Part shown: positions 47,120 through 55,475 of the stretch, one piece after another | How the letters are laid out: each line of letters starts with the position of its first letter | Numbering within the stretch: position 1 is the first letter of the stretch | Origin: Granulicella sibirica | GTDB lineage: Bacteria > Acidobacteriota > Terriglobia > Terriglobales > Acidobacteriaceae | Reading direction: 5' to 3' | Length of the DNA stretch: 64,000 nt | Assembly: GCF_004115155.1 (NCBI RefSeq) | Contig: NZ_RDSM01000003.1 | Span: forward strand, 1,054,001-1,118,000 | The notes under the pieces: generated by a model | Databases searched by the model: none | What the model saw: the letters and a program-made list of their open reading frames with translations, nothing else | What the model was told of the DNA's origin: nothing | Made by a program: the position numbers and the translations under genes

Positions 47120-47229
47120 TGTTGTAGTGCCTTCCATTGTTGAAGTATGTAGTCTAGCGATCTGATGCGCGTGGCCGGGCAACGATTTCGGAAAACGTTC
47201 CACCAGGGGAAATAAGAAAAGTGCGCTTC

Positions 47230-47264
47230 TTGACAATGCAGGCGCATGTCTTCAATATATGAAG
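47230..47264 (+). promoter_or_regulatory. promoter with CTTCA-TGAAG operator, site 5
   Basis: TTGACA (47230) - 17 bp - CAATAT (47253), with CTTCAATATATGAAG at 47250-47264 over the -10. It drives the DJ-1-type gene at 47334. An ATG at 47259 lies inside the operator, so it is not the start. Confidence 0.75.
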
Positions 47265-47333
47265 CTGCATTATCTCTTGTGCTTAGGCGCTAGGGATCAA
47301 TGCGTGATGGCATTCGAGGCGACTGGAGAAGAC

Positions 47334-48020
47334 ATGAGGATTTTGGCCATTTCAACGAGTGTGGCGCAGGGGCTGTGGCTTGCCGAACTCACTCATCCTT
47401 ACTGGCATTTCATCGAGCGGCACATGGAAGTGGATATCGCCAGCCCGAAGGGTGGAAAGTTGAGCATCCTGAACCTTAGCGATCCATACGATCCCAACTC
47501 CCAGGAAGCCGAGGATATCGTCAGCAAGGGTTTCTTGTCGGATAAGGCACTCGTCTACAAGATGGAGACGACGATACCTTTGGCCGAATTGGATTTGACC
47601 CGTTATGACGGTGTTCACATCGCAGGCGGTGGAGGAGCAGCCGTCGATCTCTTTCCGAGTTCTGAGATGACGGTGGTCCTCGAGCATTTCTTCTCAAGGG
47701 GAAAGGTAGTCGGAGCGATATGCCATGGGGCGATTTCGCTTGCGAACACGCCGGATCGGATCCGAGGCCGTCACGTTACAGGCTTTTCTTTGGAGGAAGA
47801 TCAGGAGTTGGAGAAATCCTTCGGGAAAGACTTCCTTCCGAACTATCCCCAGCCGACGTTGGAGAAGGCGGGTGCCATCTTCTCCTGTGCGGCCCCGAAG
47901 GGTCTTCGGGTCGTTATCGACGGGAGATTGATTACGGGACAGAGTCAATTCTCTGCCTCCGAATATGCTTTGCAATTCATCGGCCTACTCACGGGTACAA
48001 GTCCGGTGGTTGTCGTATAG
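47334..48020 (+). CDS. DJ-1/PfpI-family protein (copy 2)
   Basis: A 228-residue protein from ATG 47334 (GGAGAAG upstream). YDGVHIAGGGGAAVDLFPS and VVGAICHGAISL carry the active Cys-His pair. It is similar to copy 1 along its length. It is directly behind the CTTCA-TGAAG promoter at 47230 and ends at a clear terminator. It probably detoxifies glyoxals or related carbonyls; inference from family. Confidence 0.88.
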   Translation: MRILAISTSVAQGLWLAELTHPYWHFIERHMEVDIASPKGGKLSILNLSDPYDPNSQEAEDIVSKGFLSDKALVYKMETTIPLAELDLTRYDGVHIAGGGGAAVDLFPSSEMTVVLEHFFSRGKVVGAICHGAISLANTPDRIRGRHVTGFSLEEDQELEKSFGKDFLPNYPQPTLEKAGAIFSCAAPKGLRVVIDGRLITGQSQFSASEYALQFIGLLTGTSPVVVV

Positions 48021-48051
48021 GCGACTAAGCAAGACTCTATGGATTACTTCG

Positions 48052-48075
48052 AGCAGGACGGATCTGTCCTGCTCA
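48052..48075 (+). terminator. terminator-like hairpin
   Basis: GAGCAGGAC-ggatct-GTCCTGCTC, a perfect 9-bp stem, followed by ATTTCG, 31 bases after the DJ-1-type stop. The T run is short. Confidence 0.6.
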
Positions 48076-48171
48076 TTTCGAACAAATTGAACCGGCCGCA
48101 CGTAAGCGCGGATTACCCGACAGGCGAACTGATTCGAGCAATCGTTCAATTCGTAAGGGACGGGAGGGTAC

Positions 48172-50742
48172 GTGTCCAAGGAATTAGAAACAAGCGTCAT
48201 CCAAGGCGATGAACAAAGCCGGGATGGGCACTACCGACCCAAAGAGAGTTTGCGGCAGCAGAGCGCGAGTGGTAAAGCGAGGAGTGAGATTGCGGATGCA
48301 TCCTTTGACGCTCTGGCAGTTGGCGCGCAAAACCCAATCGAGCTCGAAGGGACCAAAATAGGCAAAGCCTATCAAGAGGCGGCCGGGATTCCAGCCGTTT
48401 TGAACACGGCGAAGTATGGAATTGGAGAGATGGGGGCGTTCGCAGCAGCCCGGACACTGCTCAAAATCAATCAAGCTTCAGGATTTGATTGCCAGAGCTG
48501 CGCTTGGCCTAGCCCTGACGTGAAGAGAAAGATCTTTGAGTTCTGTGAAAACGGAGTGAAGGCCTTATCGGACGAACTCACTACCAAGAGGGTCGATCGG
48601 TATTTCTTCCGCGAACACTCCATCGAGCAACTGGCAGCGCGTTCCGACTATTGGTTGAACAAGCAAGGCCGGCTTACCGAACCCATGTTCCGCAGAGCTG
48701 GTGCAACCCACTACGAGGCGATCTCTTGGGATGACGCATTCCAGGTTCTTTCGAAGGAGCTCAACTCCCTGGAATCCCCAAACCAGGCCGCTTTTTACAC
48801 CTCCGGCAAGACGACAAACGAGCCAGCCTTCTTGCTTCAGCTCTTCGCAAGGCAATTCGGTACTAACAACCTTCCGGATTGTTCCAATATGTGCCACGAG
48901 TCTTCGGGCGTTTCAATGGTGGAAAGTCTCGGCATTGGAAAGGGAACTGTCACCCTGGAGGACTTCGAGCACTGTGATCTCATCTTGGTTCTCGGTAACA
49001 ACCCGGGGACAAATCATCCCAGGATGTTGACCTCGCTTGAAGAGGCGAAGCGCAAGGGGGCCAAGATTATTGCTGTCAACCCCCTGCCGGAGACGGGTTT
49101 GATGCGCGTGGTCAACCCTAACCCACAGGACTATCCGAATCTGCTGAAATTCCCGTTCAAGATCCTGGGTGACGGCGCTGCTCTGGCTGATCTGCATCTT
49201 CCGGTGCGGATTAATGGGGACGTTGCGGCAATAAAGGCCATCCTGAAGTTTCTCTTCGAGGAGGAGCGCGCGGGGCGCCAATCCGGCATCGACCACAAGT
49301 TCGTGGAGAAATATACAGAGCACTACGAAGCTGTACGGGAAGACGCAGAACTGGCGTCTTGGGACATGTTGCTCGAGTCCAGCGGCCTGACGATGGAAGA
49401 AGTCCGAGAGGCTGGTCGCCTCTGTGCTGAATCGAAAGGGACGATCTGTTGTTGGGCTACAGGCCTAACCCAGCAGCCCAATGGGGTCGACAACGTCGCT
49501 ATGGTGGTAAACCTTCTCCTTGTCGGAGGGCATCTGGGAAGGCCAGGAGCCGGGACATGTTGCGTGCGTGGGCACTCCAATGTGCAGGGTGATCGAACCA
49601 TGGGTGTTTGGGAAAGGCCTACCCAGGCGTTCTTGGATGCTCTCGCAAAAGAGTTCTCCTTCACTCCTCCCTCGAAGTGGGGGCTCGACACAGTCGAGAC
49701 GCTTCACGCGATGCACGACGGAGATGTGAGGGTTTTTTTTGCAGTCAGTGGGAACTTTCTATCCAATACGCCGGATACGGCCTATGCTGCTCATGCGATC
49801 ACGCGATGCCGGTTGACAGCCCACGTCTCGACGAAGCTCAACCGTTCGCACCTCATCACCGGTGAGCAGGCCCTCATCCTGCCTTGTTTAGGGCGAGCCG
49901 AGAGGGACATTCAGATCTCAGGGATACAGTTTGTCACCACCGAAGACTCCATGGGAATTGTCAACGCCTCAACGGGGAAAGAAATACCAGCGTCCGTCCA
50001 TCTGTTGAGCGATGTCGCGATCGTTGCCCGTTTGGCCGATGCCACTCTGGGGACGGACGGACCCGTTCGTTGGCTTGCATTTGAACAGGACTACTCCCTG
50101 ATCCGTGATTCGATTTCACGAGTGATCCCCGGGTTCGAGAACTTCAACGAACGCATTGTCAAGGAACGTCATTTATATCTGCCCAACGCTGCTCGCGAAC
50201 TCATCTTCAAGACGGAGTCCGCAAAAGCGCAGTTCACTGTGTGTCCCGTTCCGGACGACTCGCTAGATCCCGACCAATTGATCCTTATGACGATGCGGAG
50301 CCACGACCAATACAATTCGACGATTTATGGCCTCAATGACCGGTATCGCGGCGTCTATGGCGGAAGGCGTGTGATCTTTCTCAACCCCTCCGATATGGAA
50401 CGTCGCCATCTGCAGGCAGGTGACCTCGTGGATATTCACTCCCACTTTGAAGGTGAGTTGCGGAAAGCAGAGGCGTTTGCGGTCGTTCCGTACACGATTC
50501 CTCCCAAGTGCGCTGCCGCTTATTATCCCGAGACAAACGTTCTGGTTCCCATTCGAAGCGTGGCGGCTAAGAGCAATCAGCCTGCATATAAGAGGATTGT
50601 GATTTCACTTCACCCATCCCGACATACAGAACGGGTTGATCTGTCCGCTTCTGGGATCCACGCCAACTTGACACGTCCTGTTCCTGCATGGAGCACCGCT
50701 CAGCGACGGACTCGGAATGAGTACTTGAAGGAGCTTACTTGA
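48172..50742 (+). CDS. YdeP/FdhF-type molybdopterin oxidoreductase
   Basis: An 856-residue protein starting at GTG 48172 behind GGGAGGG. From about residue 80 it follows E. coli YdeP, a formate-dehydrogenase-alpha relative linked to acid resistance: GFDCQSCAWPSPD, NQAAFYTSGKTTNEPAFLLQ, LPDCSNMCHESSGV, LGNNPGTNHPRMLTSL, CCVRGHSNVQGDRTMGV, MRSHDQYNSTIYGLNDRYRG. The first 60-70 residues are a polar extension absent from YdeP. It is overlapped by four bases by an MDR quinone reductase, suggesting a shared electron pathway. The natural substrate is not established. Confidence 0.88.
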   Translation: MSKELETSVIQGDEQSRDGHYRPKESLRQQSASGKARSEIADASFDALAVGAQNPIELEGTKIGKAYQEAAGIPAVLNTAKYGIGEMGAFAAARTLLKINQASGFDCQSCAWPSPDVKRKIFEFCENGVKALSDELTTKRVDRYFFREHSIEQLAARSDYWLNKQGRLTEPMFRRAGATHYEAISWDDAFQVLSKELNSLESPNQAAFYTSGKTTNEPAFLLQLFARQFGTNNLPDCSNMCHESSGVSMVESLGIGKGTVTLEDFEHCDLILVLGNNPGTNHPRMLTSLEEAKRKGAKIIAVNPLPETGLMRVVNPNPQDYPNLLKFPFKILGDGAALADLHLPVRINGDVAAIKAILKFLFEEERAGRQSGIDHKFVEKYTEHYEAVREDAELASWDMLLESSGLTMEEVREAGRLCAESKGTICCWATGLTQQPNGVDNVAMVVNLLLVGGHLGRPGAGTCCVRGHSNVQGDRTMGVWERPTQAFLDALAKEFSFTPPSKWGLDTVETLHAMHDGDVRVFFAVSGNFLSNTPDTAYAAHAITRCRLTAHVSTKLNRSHLITGEQALILPCLGRAERDIQISGIQFVTTEDSMGIVNASTGKEIPASVHLLSDVAIVARLADATLGTDGPVRWLAFEQDYSLIRDSISRVIPGFENFNERIVKERHLYLPNAARELIFKTESAKAQFTVCPVPDDSLDPDQLILMTMRSHDQYNSTIYGLNDRYRGVYGGRRVIFLNPSDMERRHLQAGDLVDIHSHFEGELRKAEAFAVVPYTIPPKCAAAYYPETNVLVPIRSVAAKSNQPAYKRIVISLHPSRHTERVDLSASGIHANLTRPVPAWSTAQRRTRNEYLKELT

Positions 50743-51731
50743 AAGCAGCTTGGTATACGAGAAACGGAAGCGCAAGGGAAGTCTTGCAACTGGGAGAGTT
50801 GAAGAAACCTGTTGCCGCGCCGGGACAAGTGCTTGTTCGTGTCCACGCCATCGGCATCAATCCGTCCGATTCAAAGGCGCGGGCCGGGACGGCCCTACCC
50901 GCAGGTGTGGAGCGCATCGTCCCTCATCAAGATGGTGCTGGAGTGATCGAGGCTGTGGGAGATAGCGTGTCTACGTCCAGGGTGGGCGAGAGGGTATGGA
51001 TTTTCGAGGCTTTGCACTCGGGCGGAACGGGCTGCGCTGCGGAGTATGTGGCCGTTCCGAGCGCTAATGCCGTTCCTCTTCCTGACGGCATCCCGTTCGA
51101 GGTTGGAGCGTGTCTGGGCGTACCCGCCCTCACAGCCCACCGCTGCGTCTACGCGGATGGTCCGGTGTCCGGCCTCAAACTTTTGGTCACTGGGGGCGCC
51201 GGCTCAGTTGGCGCACACGCCATTCAGTTCGCTAAATCCGGAGGTGCCTCTGTGTTCACCACCATAAGCAACGATAAACAAGCTGCAATTGCTGAAGCTG
51301 CCGGCGCCGATCTGATCATTGACCGGACCAAAGAGGATCAGGTGGCTCGTCTCCAGGAGGCTACGGGAGCCTCGAGTGAACGAAGCGTCGACCGTGTGAT
51401 CGACGTTGCATTTGGAGTGAACCTGGGCACAACGATGAAGGTCTTGAAAGAGAACGGAGTGATTGCGACCTACAGTTCTGACGCGAAGCCGGAACCGACC
51501 CTCTCATTCTTCCCCCTGCTCCGACTTGCCGCCACGATCCGATTCATCTTCGTGTACAACATGAGCGCTGAGGCCCACCGTCAGGCTGTAGAGGCGACGA
51601 ACATAGGACTCCAAGAGGGTTGGCTCCAGACCACAATTGCAGCCCGTTTCCCTCTTGACCAGATCGTTGAAGCTCATGAGCTATCAGAGTCGGGAAAGAG
51701 CACTGGAAAAGTCGTGATCCTCCTGGACTGA
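50739..51731 (+). CDS. MDR-family NADPH:quinone reductase
   Basis: A 330-residue zinc-independent medium-chain reductase. It starts with TTG 50739 overlapping the ydeP-like stop (TTGA), so it is co-translated. VHAIGINPSDSKARAG, VTGGAGSVGAHAIQFAKSGG (cofactor loop) and HELSESGKSTGKVVI are QOR signatures. It is likely to use NADPH to reduce quinones or enones. Confidence 0.88.
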   Translation: MKAAWYTRNGSAREVLQLGELKKPVAAPGQVLVRVHAIGINPSDSKARAGTALPAGVERIVPHQDGAGVIEAVGDSVSTSRVGERVWIFEALHSGGTGCAAEYVAVPSANAVPLPDGIPFEVGACLGVPALTAHRCVYADGPVSGLKLLVTGGAGSVGAHAIQFAKSGGASVFTTISNDKQAAIAEAAGADLIIDRTKEDQVARLQEATGASSERSVDRVIDVAFGVNLGTTMKVLKENGVIATYSSDAKPEPTLSFFPLLRLAATIRFIFVYNMSAEAHRQAVEATNIGLQEGWLQTTIAARFPLDQIVEAHELSESGKSTGKVVILLD

Positions 51732-51787
51732 TCCTTGTGCTAAGAGGACCAGTCTGCCGCAATCTCACCTGTTAGGAGGAAACTTGG

Positions 51788-52156
51788 ATGAATGAAGTCA
51801 AAGTCGCAACGTCGGGCTCAAGCACTGAGCAAGAGCATGAACCCATCTTTATCCAATATGTCTCGGGCATATCAGGTCGCGTTTACGATCACGAAATGGT
51901 CGATCATTTGGCCGACATGTTGCTCATCTTTTATTGTGGCGGAGGGACTGCTCTTGGCGCCATTACCGGAGCATCTCTAGGGCTTAGATTCTTCTTGGAT
52001 TCGGGAAGCCTCGGCCAAGGGCTGGTAGCTATCCTTTGCTGCGGCTTTGCCGGCAGCATCGTAGGCTGCCTGCTGGTCATGGTCGTGCTCAACTTCCGAG
52101 GACTGATGAAATGGGATGGCATGATCCTACGTCGATCCGTCCGACTAAAAAGATAG
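51788..52156 (+). CDS. small membrane protein of unknown function
   Basis: A 122-residue protein with two glycine-rich membrane segments (about residues 43-62 and 72-98) and cytoplasmic ends. AGGAGG precedes the ATG, so it is probably real and co-transcribed with the MDR gene 57 bases upstream. No family recognised. Confidence 0.6.
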   Translation: MNEVKVATSGSSTEQEHEPIFIQYVSGISGRVYDHEMVDHLADMLLIFYCGGGTALGAITGASLGLRFFLDSGSLGQGLVAILCCGFAGSIVGCLLVMVVLNFRGLMKWDGMILRRSVRLKR

Positions 52157-52385
52157 AGGCATCATTTGTCTCGAAGTATTTTCGCAGCAGGTGGCTGGCG
52201 GATTCCGGCTGAGAGTTGGGTAAGCTCCGGGGCTAGAGGAGTGCCTCGTCCTTAAGCTCGATTTGCCAGGTTTGAACATAGCGCTCACAGAGGCGAGATG
52301 CTATCGAATTCCTTGAGATCTAGCTTCAACAGTCCAGTGGTCTCGTAGCGCATATAGACATCAGCCTATCGTGCGTTCCATGCGT

Positions 52386-52520
52386 TGACCTGTCCCCGGC
52401 AATCTCTGCCATTTGAATCTGAAGTTCTCTCGTAAATTATTTGAGAGGACGGCGGCGATGAAGAAGAGCCATTTCCGTGAAGAGCAGATTATCGGGATCC
52501 TGAAGCAGGGTGAGGCGGGG
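52386..52520 (+). mobile_element. IS3-family remnant (left end and start of orfA)
   Basis: TGACCTGTCCCC at 52386 resembles an IS3-family terminal repeat. An ATG at 52458 begins MKKSHFREEQIIGILKQGEAG, the hallmark N-terminus of IS3 OrfA, behind GAGAGGA. Similarity ends after 21 codons and the rest of the IS is gone. The breakpoint lies only about 45 bases left of the att-like repeat at 52565. The 229 bases before it (52157-52385) show nothing. Confidence 0.75.
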
Positions 52521-52564
52521 ATAAGGACATCAATGCCCAAATGGATTCTAAGTTGTTGAGATTT

Positions 52565-52588
52565 ATGGAGGCGCGGGTCGGGATCGAA
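52565..52588 (-). repeat. right att-like site: tRNA-Cys 3'-end direct repeat
   Basis: Perfect 24-bp copy of 12511-12534, containing the T-loop, T-stem strand, acceptor strand, U73 and CCA of the tRNA-Cys-like gene. The anticodon loop is not present in register here. Beyond it lie TGTAACTTGCACATTC (52611-52626), GTGCCAAAATG (52642) and two tandem TTAGCACAAA (52670-52689), probably integrase-binding sequences. Confidence 0.75.
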
Positions 52589-52749
52589 CACATTTACCGC
52601 TTTGAAAACATGTAACTTGCACATTCTAAAAAGGGACAAAAGTGCCAAAATGCCTAGAGCGGCCAGCAGTTAGCACAAATTAGCACAAAATCTACGACCG
52701 CTCAGTGACAATGAAGTCACTTCCGCGATCACGTTCCTCGTTCTGACGC

Positions 52750-53016
52750 TCAGCTTCCGAAGAAAAATTGAATCGGCTTCTTGTACAGCTTCGCCAATTG
52801 GATCAGCTCCATGAGGTCCACGCGGCGGTCGCCGGTTTCGCACTTCGACAAGAACGAGTGCGACATGCCCATCTGCGCGGAAACTTCGCGTTGGCTAAGA
52901 CCAACTTCTTCTCTTGCGTTAATCAAGCGGCGAAGCACATCACCATGCATTATCTGGTACGGAGCGGTCCGGGCCTTTCGCGACTTTCGGGTTTCGGCTT
53001 CGGCACGCTGCTTCAC
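52750..53016 (-). CDS. XRE-family helix-turn-helix protein
   Basis: An 88-residue protein whose C-terminal 65 residues are a Cro/CI-type helix-turn-helix (LINAREEVGLSQREVSAQMGMSH, SFLSKCETGDRRVDLMELIQLA). The start may be 53016 or the internal ATG at 52950 (MHGDVLRR). Typical of phage- and element-borne regulators or type II antitoxins; no toxin partner is adjacent. Confidence 0.8.
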   Translation of the reverse strand: MKQRAEAETRKSRKARTAPYQIMHGDVLRRLINAREEVGLSQREVSAQMGMSHSFLSKCETGDRRVDLMELIQLAKLYKKPIQFFFGS

Positions 53017-53104
53017 AACTTAAGGTTGTGGAAGCTGCGCGAGTATATTCAGAACGACTTCGGGTCTCTTGTCAATCTTGATGTAGTAAGCACCCTCTTG
53101 TCAG

Positions 53105-53250
53105 GGTCGTTGCTGGGAATTGAACCCATGAATACTGGTTTTGCAGATGCGCCATAACCTTTATTTTCAGTTATTTATGTGAACTACACCACCCTCAAAA
53201 AACCTGAAAAGTACGCAAGGGAATCTTCTCAGTGGTGTTAAAGTGGTGTT
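53105..53250 (-). repeat. second tRNA-Cys-like fragment with tandem repeats
   Basis: On the minus strand CTGCAAA-ACCAG-TATTC-ATGGG-TTCAATT-CCCAG fits anticodon loop (GCA, Cys), anticodon stem strand, variable loop and T-arm in exact tRNA spacing (53106-53146). The acceptor end has no CCA. GTGGTGTT is repeated with an 11-bp period at 53232 and 53243. I read it as a further, diverged attachment site; the AbiE operon lies just right. Confidence 0.5.
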
Positions 53251-53331
53251 GTTTTCGATGCGCCTTTGACGCGTGCATCCACACTTATATCGGCTACTTG
53301 AAGCGGATGCCTGGTATCTCTGTTCTCTTTG

Positions 53332-53363
53332 ATGTCAAGTTTTGTCGCAAAAAAACTTGACAT
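53332..53363. promoter_or_regulatory. AbiE autoregulation operator
   Basis: ATGTCAAGTTTT-gtcgcaaa-AAAACTTGACAT, perfect 12-bp arms, 30 bases before abiEi. The right arm contains a TTGACA -35 box (53357-53362). Known AbiEi antitoxins repress their own operon by binding inverted repeats, so this fits well. Confidence 0.7.
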
Positions 53364-53392
53364 AGGCGGGATGCCGCGCCATCGTAAAAGAG

Positions 53393-54133
53393 ATGGAAGA
53401 GAGCACCAAAACCCGCAAAACAGCCAGCTCCATCCGCCAACAGATTGAACGGGGTGGGGAACGGCTTTGGCGTCACGATGATTTCCGGGACCAGCCCTTT
53501 CCGGCTGTCGCCCAGACTTTGTCTCGCCTGACCCGCAGCGGCACACTGCAACGGTTGAGCAAGGGCATCTACTACCGTTCGCGCTCCACGGCTTTCGGGC
53601 CCAGCCATCCCAATCCCACCGCCATTCAGAAATTAGCGGAACGGAACAGCACCATCTATCCGTCAGGAGTCGCTGCAGCAAACTTGCTCGGCTTCACGAC
53701 TCAGACTCCCAAACGAAGCGAAGTGGCGACCAGCTCTCTCAGTCTTCCAAGAAAGCTAATTGGAGCGGAAACTCGTGTCCACGCCCGGCGACCGGAAGCA
53801 TGGAAGAACCTGTCCGAACGAGAAGCCGCCTTGCTCGACTTTCTGCGCAACGGAGGCAGGACGAGCGAACTCTCTCCGGAGAAAACCATTCAGAAGACCT
53901 TAGCTCTGCTCAAAACTGATCGCCAGCTCGAACGGCTGCTCAAGGTCGCTGATTCTGAGCCGCCACGGGTTCGCGCCTTACTTGGAGCTTTGGCCGAAGA
54001 ACTTGGACAACACCCAGGCGCGCAAACGCGCCTGCGCGGCTCCTTGAATCCTCTTTCAAGGTTCGACTTTGGATACTTTGCGTCGCTGAAGCACGCGCGC
54101 AAATGGCAGGCGAAGGAGTCGCCCCAATCGTGA
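53393..54133 (+). CDS. abiEi: AbiEi-like antitoxin/regulator (DUF6088 type)
   Basis: A 246-residue protein. The N-terminus is a winged helix (AVAQTLSRLTRSGTLQRLSKGIYYR, residues 38-62) as in AbiEi/DUF6088 antitoxins. PSGVAAANLLGFTTQTPKRSEVATS is the family core. It is the antitoxin and repressor of a type IV toxin-antitoxin and abortive-infection pair with AbiEii downstream, and is preceded by a 12-bp inverted repeat. The stop overlaps the toxin's GTG start by four bases. Confidence 0.85.
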   Translation: MEESTKTRKTASSIRQQIERGGERLWRHDDFRDQPFPAVAQTLSRLTRSGTLQRLSKGIYYRSRSTAFGPSHPNPTAIQKLAERNSTIYPSGVAAANLLGFTTQTPKRSEVATSSLSLPRKLIGAETRVHARRPEAWKNLSEREAALLDFLRNGGRTSELSPEKTIQKTLALLKTDRQLERLLKVADSEPPRVRALLGALAEELGQHPGAQTRLRGSLNPLSRFDFGYFASLKHARKWQAKESPQS

Positions 54134-55092
54134 AATTGTTCGAGCATCCCGATTTCGCGCAGGCGATCCTTCGTGCCGCAGAGCATTTCGCGGCTCAGGG
54201 ATTACGCCCCGCGATCATCGAGAAGGACTACTACGTCACCGAAGTGTTGCGCATCATCGCCGCTGCTGCGGGCGACCAAATCATCTTCAAGGGCGGTACC
54301 AGTCTCTCCAAAGGCTGGAACCTGATCCAGCGGTTTTCGGAAGACATCGACATCTTCCTGGACCCACTGACGTTCGAGCCGGCGTTGACAAAACGAGGCA
54401 TCGACCGGGAATTGAAGAGACTACGCGACGCTGTCGCCGCACATCCCGCATTGGAATTCCTGCCCGAAGAGAGCCAGACCATCGGCGGTTTCGGGCGCAA
54501 TGATCGCTTCTCCTACGAGCAGCTTTACGGCGGTCGCGGCGAAGTTGCCAACCGTGTGCTACTTGAGGCCGGTGCCGCCAGCGGCCGCCAACCGACCGCC
54601 CATGTCGAGCTGCGCTCCTACCTCAGCCGGTTCCTCACGGAAACAGGCGTTACACTCGCAGCTGAAGACGAAGGTTCGTTTCCGATGCGCTTGCTCCACT
54701 TTCGGCGAACCTTCGTAGAGAAGATGTTTGCCATTCACAGCAAAGTAGAGATGCTCAAGCGCGACGGACGCCCGCTCGGCACCTACGCCCGGCACTATTA
54801 CGATCTCTTTCAGCTTTCCCAACAGCCTGAGGTGATGGATATGCTCCAGTCCACCGAATACGAGGAGATCAAAGAGGATTACGACCTCATCAGCCGGACT
54901 CATTTTCCGGGCAGCTACTTTTTCCCTGACCGCATGAGCTTTGCCAACAGCGACGCTCTCTTTCCCAAACAGCAGCTCCTCTCCAATATCGCCCGCGAAT
55001 ATCAGGGCCAGTGCGAGGTCCTTTGCTTCGGCGAGTACCCGTCATGGGACACTGTGCAAAATCGGTTCGTCGAGCTACAGGAACTTCTGTAA
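54130..55092 (+). CDS. abiEii: AbiEii-like nucleotidyltransferase toxin
   Basis: A 320-residue toxin from GTG 54130, chosen because it gives a GTGA overlap with abiEi and has AAGGAG upstream; an ATG at 54103 is an alternative. The polymerase-beta-type nucleotidyltransferase motif is complete: IFKGGTSLSKG followed by the acidic pair in SEDIDIFLD. YARHYYDLFQL is the family's C-terminal signature. Relatives modify tRNA or another target to stop growth on phage infection. Confidence 0.88.
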   Translation: MKLFEHPDFAQAILRAAEHFAAQGLRPAIIEKDYYVTEVLRIIAAAAGDQIIFKGGTSLSKGWNLIQRFSEDIDIFLDPLTFEPALTKRGIDRELKRLRDAVAAHPALEFLPEESQTIGGFGRNDRFSYEQLYGGRGEVANRVLLEAGAASGRQPTAHVELRSYLSRFLTETGVTLAAEDEGSFPMRLLHFRRTFVEKMFAIHSKVEMLKRDGRPLGTYARHYYDLFQLSQQPEVMDMLQSTEYEEIKEDYDLISRTHFPGSYFFPDRMSFANSDALFPKQQLLSNIAREYQGQCEVLCFGEYPSWDTVQNRFVELQELL

Positions 55093-55118
55093 GGTGAACA
55101 CAGAGAGGAAATTCTTCC

Positions 55119-55454
55119 ATGATCGAGATCAAAGGCTTCGACGACCTGAGCAAGAAGTTGGAAGACCTGGCTGAGAAGGCCGAATCAATTCACGGCACGC
55201 AAGAAGTCCCGCTGAGCGAATTGCTCACGCCTGGGTTTTTGGCAAAGCACACCCGGTTCCTTTCGGAAGATGAAATGTTCGAAGCGAGCGGCTTCAAAGT
55301 AGAGACGGCTGAAGATTTCGCAAACATCCCGGATGAGGAATGGGACAACTTCATTCAGCAAAACACTCCGTTCGCGTCCTGGAGCGATATGCTCTCGGCG
55401 GCAGGAACGGAATGGACCCAGAAGAAGCTTGGATTGGGCGAGGATGAAGCTTAG
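55119..55454 (+). CDS. small acidic protein linked to abiE
   Basis: A 111-residue, acidic, soluble protein 26 bases after abiEii with AGAGAGGA before the ATG, so likely the third gene of the operon. There is an N-terminal coiled segment (KKLEDLAEKAESI) and a helix-rich rest (FLSEDEMFEASGF, DEEWDNFIQQNTPF). I do not recognise a domain. Confidence 0.65.
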   Translation: MIEIKGFDDLSKKLEDLAEKAESIHGTQEVPLSELLTPGFLAKHTRFLSEDEMFEASGFKVETAEDFANIPDEEWDNFIQQNTPFASWSDMLSAAGTEWTQKKLGLGEDEA

Positions 55455-55475
55455 CCGCGGCCCGAGAAGGAACGA

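Noticed and set aside
47259..47333. Upstream ATG for the DJ-1 copy 2 gene
   Set aside because: Lies inside the operator and promoter; the ATG at 47334 has a good ribosome site and matches the family start.
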